From Methanobacteriota archaeon (GTDB taxonomy: Archaea > Thermoplasmatota > Poseidoniia > Poseidoniales > Poseidoniaceae): DNA of 9,444 nucleotides. The notes under the pieces are model-generated. The model was not told where the DNA came from. It was given only the letters and a program-made list of their open reading frames with translations, and made no database searches. The translations under genes were made by a program, and so were the position numbers. The stretch spans positions 1 through 9,444 of the forward strand of contig PBSP01000105.1 of NCBI GenBank assembly GCA_002726845.1, given 5' to 3'. How positions within the stretch are numbered: position 1 is the stretch's first letter; every line of letters starts with the position of its first letter. Below are positions 6,208 through 9,444 of the stretch, piece by piece.

Positions 6208-7218
6208 ATGAGTGAAAAAGCAAAACTTGAGTATATTTGGCTAGATGGATATGAACCGACACAAAACATGCGAAGCAAGACAATGGTTCGTTCGAATTTT
6301 ACAGGGACCCTTGAAGAATGTCCAATATGGATGTTTGACGGTTCGTCAACAAAACAAGCTGACGGTAGCGCATCCGATTGCCTGCTTAAGCCAGTGAACA
6401 TTTTCCCAGATCCGCAGCGCGTAAACGGATACCTCGTCATGTGTGAAGTCATGAATCCAGACGGCACACCACACCCTAGCAACGGACGAGCAACCATCGA
6501 CGATGATGATGATGATTTTTGGTTTGGATTTGAGCAGGAGTATTTCATCATGGATGTCGATACCCAACTTCCTTTGGGATTCCCTGTAGGTGGCTACCCT
6601 GGTCCTCAAGGATTGTACTACTGCTCTGTAGGCGGTAAAAACACACACGGCCGCGCTCTCGTTGAGGAGCATGCAGACCTCTGCTTGGAAGCTGGTTTGA
6701 ACTTCGAAGGAATCAATCAAGAGGTTGCTTGCGGACAATGGGAATTCCAAATTTTCGCGAAGGGAGCAAAACAAGCAGGCGATGAACTGTGGGTTGCGCG
6801 TTACATGCTTGATCGACTAACGGAAAGCTATGGATACTACATTGAATACCATCCCAAGCCAATCAAGGGAGACTGGAATGGCTCAGGCATGCACGCAAAT
6901 TTTTCGAATGGCGCAATGCGTGATAAGGGCGGAAAAGAATTGTTCGACAGTATCTGCGAAGCTTTTGGTCAAAATGTTGATCGCCACATGGCAGTATACG
7001 GTGCTCACAACGAAGAGCGATTGACGGGGCTGCATGAAACGCAATCCATTGATCAGTTCTCCTATGGCGTTTCAGACCGCGGAGCTTCAATCCGTGTTCC
7101 AGCATCCGTCCCTACCGATGGTTGGGTTGGCCGACTAGAAGACCGAAGACCTGCCTCCAATGGAGATCCTTACAAAATTGGAGCAGTCATCATTGAGACA
7201 ACGAAGTCGGTCTGTTGA
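6208..7218 (+). CDS. glnII: Glutamine synthetase type II (eukaryote-type)
   Basis: Makes glutamine from glutamate, ammonia and ATP in the cytosol. The 336-residue length matches type II enzymes (about 330-370) and is far below the roughly 440-470 of the usual archaeal and bacterial GlnA type I. Type II signatures appear in order: FDGSST (43-48), the metal-binding FEQEY (E109, E111), PQGLYYCSVG (133-142), INQEVACGQWEF (E172, E179), GDWNGSGMHANFS (H229), NEERLTG (R271), DRGASIRV (R296) and EDRRPASN (E311-). All key metal and substrate residues look intact. A run of six Asp (98-103) precedes the first metal ligands. ATG at 6208 is preferred over TTG at 6199 because GAGGCGG is 9 nt upstream. The 3' end overlaps the convergent SemiSWEET gene by 29 nt. 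Its own promoter and palindromes suggest nitrogen-linked control. Confidence 0.95.
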   Translation: MSEKAKLEYIWLDGYEPTQNMRSKTMVRSNFTGTLEECPIWMFDGSSTKQADGSASDCLLKPVNIFPDPQRVNGYLVMCEVMNPDGTPHPSNGRATIDDDDDDFWFGFEQEYFIMDVDTQLPLGFPVGGYPGPQGLYYCSVGGKNTHGRALVEEHADLCLEAGLNFEGINQEVACGQWEFQIFAKGAKQAGDELWVARYMLDRLTESYGYYIEYHPKPIKGDWNGSGMHANFSNGAMRDKGGKELFDSICEAFGQNVDRHMAVYGAHNEERLTGLHETQSIDQFSYGVSDRGASIRVPASVPTDGWVGRLEDRRPASNGDPYKIGAVIIETTKSVC

Positions 7219-7498
7219 GTTCGTCCTCTCTTCCTCTGTTCCTTATGCGGTATACGCCCAACGTTATTGCAACAATGAATCCTAATGTGAGGATGTTTGA
7301 TACGATCATGGCAATTGAATTGACAATGATTCCGTAGACTAGCCACAGTGTAAGCGAAACCGTTACGGCGAAAAAGGTCGGCAGGGAAATCCCTTCTTCC
7401 TTTTCATCAACCCAAACGCGCCGAATTTGTGGAATCCATGCAACGATGCCGATAAATCCAGCAGTCAGCCCAATAACTTCAATCCAAAGTTCCGCCAC
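7190..7498 (-). CDS. SemiSWEET-type sugar transporter (PQ-loop/MtN3 family)
   Basis: A small membrane protein of 102 residues with three predicted TM helices (about 6-24, 40-60, 64-84), the size and layout of a SemiSWEET, which works as a dimer and moves small sugars down their gradient. The PQ motif is WIPQI (P23-Q24), followed by the basic and acidic VDEKEEGIS loop, then LWLVYG and the conserved Asn near 68 in SNILTL, all family-typical. The start is placed at GTG 7498, which overlaps the stop of the upstream NERD gene (TAGTG) and has GGAGTGGGG just before it; an earlier in-frame GTG at 7507 is possible. The basic, polar tail extends past the last helix and overlaps the end of the glutamine synthetase gene. 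The substrate cannot be read from sequence. Confidence 0.85.
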   Translation of the reverse strand: MAELWIEVIGLTAGFIGIVAWIPQIRRVWVDEKEEGISLPTFFAVTVSLTLWLVYGIIVNSIAMIVSNILTLGFIVAITLGVYRIRNRGREDELNRPTSLSQ

Positions 7499-8394
7499 TA
7501 TCCCCACTCCGCAGGTTTCTTTGAAGCGAGAACAGCATCGATTTGCATCCAATCAACATCTTCTGAAGCGGTTCTACCCACAACATGCATTTTGAGTTTA
7601 GGTCCTTCTTTACATTTGACTTCGATGTGTCGACCTCCGTCATCATGCAATTCTATTCGGCTTGGAGCGCTCTTAAAGATGGACATCAAACCTCTGGGAT
7701 GGTTGGATGCAATGGTAAGTTGCCCTTCGCGATGTGCATCCCATTCATCAACTCCTGAGCCAAGGCCGATATCGAGAAGGTCACCCTTGAGCTTCAATCC
7801 ACCGTGCATGTGAATTTCGTCCCAAGTACCAAATCCATCCATCGTCTCCAGGAATTCCAAGTCGATTTTCTCACCTCCAGTCGACCGAATTCGGTCGAGC
7901 AATTGTCCTTCATTAATCATTTCAGCAGGAATTTCTGGAATGGTATCCGGCCATTCCAATCGTGGATGTGTCATGGCAACAAGAACATGAAACGACATTT
8001 CATTCTCGGGAAATCGCTTACGATGAATTTCTTCCAGAAGCCTCGCCTTACGGGCGATACGATGGGCCACAGTGGCATGACTGTGCTCACCGCCCTTGTT
8101 TCGGTGCTGGAGGAATTCTCCGTCTTCAAACACTTCGAACCGACCAGACCAGTGCTTCTGTTCAACGACGAGGACCGTTTTGCCCGAGACGAGAATCAAA
8201 TCAATTTCTCGGCGACCTCCTTCCGGATCGGGAATGCGTACGGATGTAAACACCGACCAATTGTTGCCTTTTCCAGCAGCTCTACACAGCTTTTCGAGCC
8301 GCAATTCAGCGTTATCCCCTGCTTGATGAATTTCATCCGGTGGAAAGACAACCCTTCGTTTTCGCCAAAGTTGCCAACGCTGCTTAAGTCCCAA
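7498..8394 (-). CDS. NERD-domain (nuclease-related) protein
   Basis: About 298 residues. The N-terminal half carries a NERD domain, a PD-(D/E)XK-like nuclease fold: GDNAEL (E30), then REIDLILVSG (D65) and VVEQKHWSG (E78, K80), so the acidic and lysine catalytic positions are all present. A basic leader (LKQRWQLWRKRR) precedes it. Residues about 170-298 are beta-rich and charged, with no domain I recognise. The enzyme may cut or process nucleic acid, but NERD proteins have few tested functions and no helicase or kinase partner domain is seen. The start is TTG at 8394, 4 nt after the HAD stop and preceded by AGGTGAT complementary to the 16S tail; an ATG at 8493 would run 95 nt into the HAD gene. 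It lies between the HAD and SemiSWEET genes in one run. Confidence 0.78.
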   Translation of the reverse strand: MGLKQRWQLWRKRRVVFPPDEIHQAGDNAELRLEKLCRAAGKGNNWSVFTSVRIPDPEGGRREIDLILVSGKTVLVVEQKHWSGRFEVFEDGEFLQHRNKGGEHSHATVAHRIARKARLLEEIHRKRFPENEMSFHVLVAMTHPRLEWPDTIPEIPAEMINEGQLLDRIRSTGGEKIDLEFLETMDGFGTWDEIHMHGGLKLKGDLLDIGLGSGVDEWDAHREGQLTIASNHPRGLMSIFKSAPSRIELHDDGGRHIEVKCKEGPKLKMHVVGRTASEDVDWMQIDAVLASKKPAEWG

Positions 8395-8398
8395 TTCA

Positions 8399-9187
8399 TC
8401 ACCTGAGCAGTGCGTCGACCGATGGGACGATGAGTGCCGGTTGTTGTTCGGCTCCTTCCGGTAGTGCAGCAACATCCGCCTCGGTGGCTTCACCTGACAG
8501 GACTAGGATGCCCATACAATTCGCACGGTTTGCCATTGCAATGTCCGTGTAAAGGCGGTCTCCAACCATTGCACATTCTTCTGGTTTGAGGCCCAGTTCT
8601 TCGATTTTGTGAAGAATCATTCCAGGATTTGGTTTTCCAGAAATATGGGTTGCTTCGACACCTGTCGTCGCTTTGAAAAGGGCAAGAAATGCTCCAACAT
8701 CAGGAAGTCCACCGTCTGGGGATGGACAGACCATATCGGGATGCGATGCCATCAACGGCACTCCAGCATGGAGGTGGAGGCTTGCTTTCTCCAATCGCTC
8801 ATAGGTCGTTTCAGTATCGTAACCAAGGACAACGTATTGGGGTTGCATCGAACGGGTTGAGATTCCTTCTGCTTCAAGCATCTGGCGCATTCCTTTAGTT
8901 CCGACACAGTAGGTTTCAGTAACATTGTTTCGATTCAACCAAGCAATGCAATCGTGGGTTGAAAGTAGGACATCGTTCGTTGTTGCCGGGATTCCCATTT
9001 TTTCCAATTTCTTGACGTACTGCTCGACGCTCCGGGAAGAGTTGTTTGAGAGGAAGAAACGCAACACACCTTGTTCTTCGCACCGCCGAAGGAAATCCAG
9101 TGCACCATGGATCAATTCTCCACCGAGATAGATTGTCCCATCGAGATCGAGAAATACCGCTTTGATGCCCTCGAGCGCAGTCCCCAT
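8399..9187 (-). CDS. HAD-IIA (NagD-type) sugar phosphatase-like protein
   Basis: A 262-residue haloacid dehalogenase-superfamily phosphatase of the NagD / phosphoglycolate phosphatase-like subgroup. Motif I is FLDLDGTIY (nucleophile D14, acid D16), motif II is FLSNNSS (S47), motif III Lys is in SGKPNPGM (K185), and motif IV is VGDRLYTDI (D210, D215). The C2-type cap between motifs II and III includes ASHPDMVCPSPDG, usual for the group. Members remove phosphate from small metabolites such as sugar phosphates, nucleotides or phosphoglycolate; which one cannot be decided here. ATG at 9187 has AAGGTGG upstream and follows the preceding gene by 9 nt. The neighbouring SemiSWEET and NERD genes are likely cotranscribed, and a sugar phosphate substrate would fit the transporter, which is inference. 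Confidence 0.92.
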   Translation of the reverse strand: MGTALEGIKAVFLDLDGTIYLGGELIHGALDFLRRCEEQGVLRFFLSNNSSRSVEQYVKKLEKMGIPATTNDVLLSTHDCIAWLNRNNVTETYCVGTKGMRQMLEAEGISTRSMQPQYVVLGYDTETTYERLEKASLHLHAGVPLMASHPDMVCPSPDGGLPDVGAFLALFKATTGVEATHISGKPNPGMILHKIEELGLKPEECAMVGDRLYTDIAMANRANCMGILVLSGEATEADVAALPEGAEQQPALIVPSVDALLR

Positions 9188-9196
9188 GATGCCACC

Positions 9197-9444
9197 TTAG
9201 AACATCAAGGTCTTGAACATGAACCATGGAGAATGTAGGTTTTCTTGAGCTTCTTTGCTTGCAATCATCTCGGTCATCATTTCTTGGAGTTGTGGTTTCC
9301 TGCTTGCTTTCCCTACAAACCAGTTTAACAACCAAGATTTACGACTCAGAGCTTGCATTCGGTAACTGTTTTTTAACTCCGCACCCAAGGTTTTCCAAAC
9401 CTCCTGTTGATATTCTTCAGGCCGTCGGTTTTCGATGATATGGC
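9197..9444 (-). CDS. C-terminal part of an unidentified protein, possibly geranylgeranyl-reductase-like
   Basis: An open frame that enters from the right edge and stops at TAA (9199-9197), giving the last 81 or so residues. The visible part is helical, rich in W, K, R and E, with WKTLGAELKNSYRMQ, LLNWFVGKAS and a final SPWFMFKTLMF. The tail loosely resembles the C-terminal helices of archaeal geranylgeranyl reductase-family flavoproteins, which saturate the isoprenoid chains of membrane lipids. No FAD-binding motif can be seen because the N-terminus is outside the window, so the identity is only a suggestion. The HAD gene follows after 9 nt, so this is probably the upstream member of the same operon. 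Confidence 0.5.
   Translation of the reverse strand, partial: HIIENRRPEEYQQEVWKTLGAELKNSYRMQALSRKSWLLNWFVGKASRKPQLQEMMTEMIASKEAQENLHSPWFMFKTLMF

Noticed and set aside
6499..6516. GAC(GAT)5 microsatellite in the glutamine synthetase gene
   Set aside because: It is a short in-frame Asp run with no sign of frameshifting; phase variation is not supported.
7499..7552. Longer start for the SemiSWEET protein
   Set aside because: The added residues overlap the NERD coding region and do not fit the short N-terminus of SemiSWEETs.
7498..8394. NERD protein as part of a defence island
   Set aside because: No restriction, toxin-antitoxin, CRISPR, helicase or mobile-element genes lie nearby; the neighbours are metabolic.
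8395..8493. Upstream extension of the NERD gene to ATG 8493
   Set aside because: It would lie inside the 3' end of the HAD gene, and the added residues are low in order (NNN, SSS runs); the TTG at 8394 has a good SD and spacing. Not fully excluded.

Overview
The window most likely comes from a marine euryarchaeon of the Marine Group II / Candidatus Poseidoniales type. The sequence shows an archaeal pfdA-ftsY pair (prefoldin alpha, then the SRP receptor), compact gene packing, short SD-like sites (GGTGG, GAGGCGG, GGAGTGGGG) and some TTG/GTG starts. The lineage itself is inferred from gene content and style, because no rRNA or other marker gene is present.

Left block, plus strand (1-3048): prefoldin alpha, FtsY and a DUF1844 protein are closely packed (gaps of 6-8 nt) and probably form one operon for protein folding and membrane targeting. 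After 66 nt comes a tail-anchored receiver-like protein. Its phosphoacceptor aspartate position reads Ser and its conserved Thr position reads Ala. A four-unit LPPLEx hexapeptide linker and a C-terminal membrane segment follow the receiver domain.

Middle block: on the minus strand (3037-4097), a eukaryote-type orotidine 5'-phosphate decarboxylase (last step of UMP synthesis) is followed directly by a small one-TM protein whose 3' end overlaps the pseudo-receiver gene. The decarboxylase keeps its catalytic Lys/Asp residues but has Ser where the phosphate-binding Arg normally sits. Diverging from it on the plus strand is a secreted lipoprotein peptidase of the S15/CocE (X-Pro dipeptidyl-peptidase) family with a complete Ser-Asp-His set. 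This fits a peptide-scavenging heterotroph.

Right block: an AT-rich intergenic region (5999-6207) holds an inverted repeat behind the peptidase gene, two abutting palindromes, a TATA-like box and a GC-rich palindrome over the SD site. It precedes a eukaryote-type (type II) glutamine synthetase. Converging on that gene is a tight minus-strand run read from the right edge: the C-terminal end of an unidentified protein (perhaps geranylgeranyl-reductase-like), a NagD-type HAD phosphatase, a NERD-domain nuclease-like protein with an unassigned C-terminal region, and a SemiSWEET-type sugar transporter.

No tRNA, rRNA, CRISPR array, transposase or integrase was seen. The most unusual points are the degenerate tail-anchored receiver protein, the altered phosphate site of PyrF, and the palindrome-rich control region of the glutamine synthetase gene.
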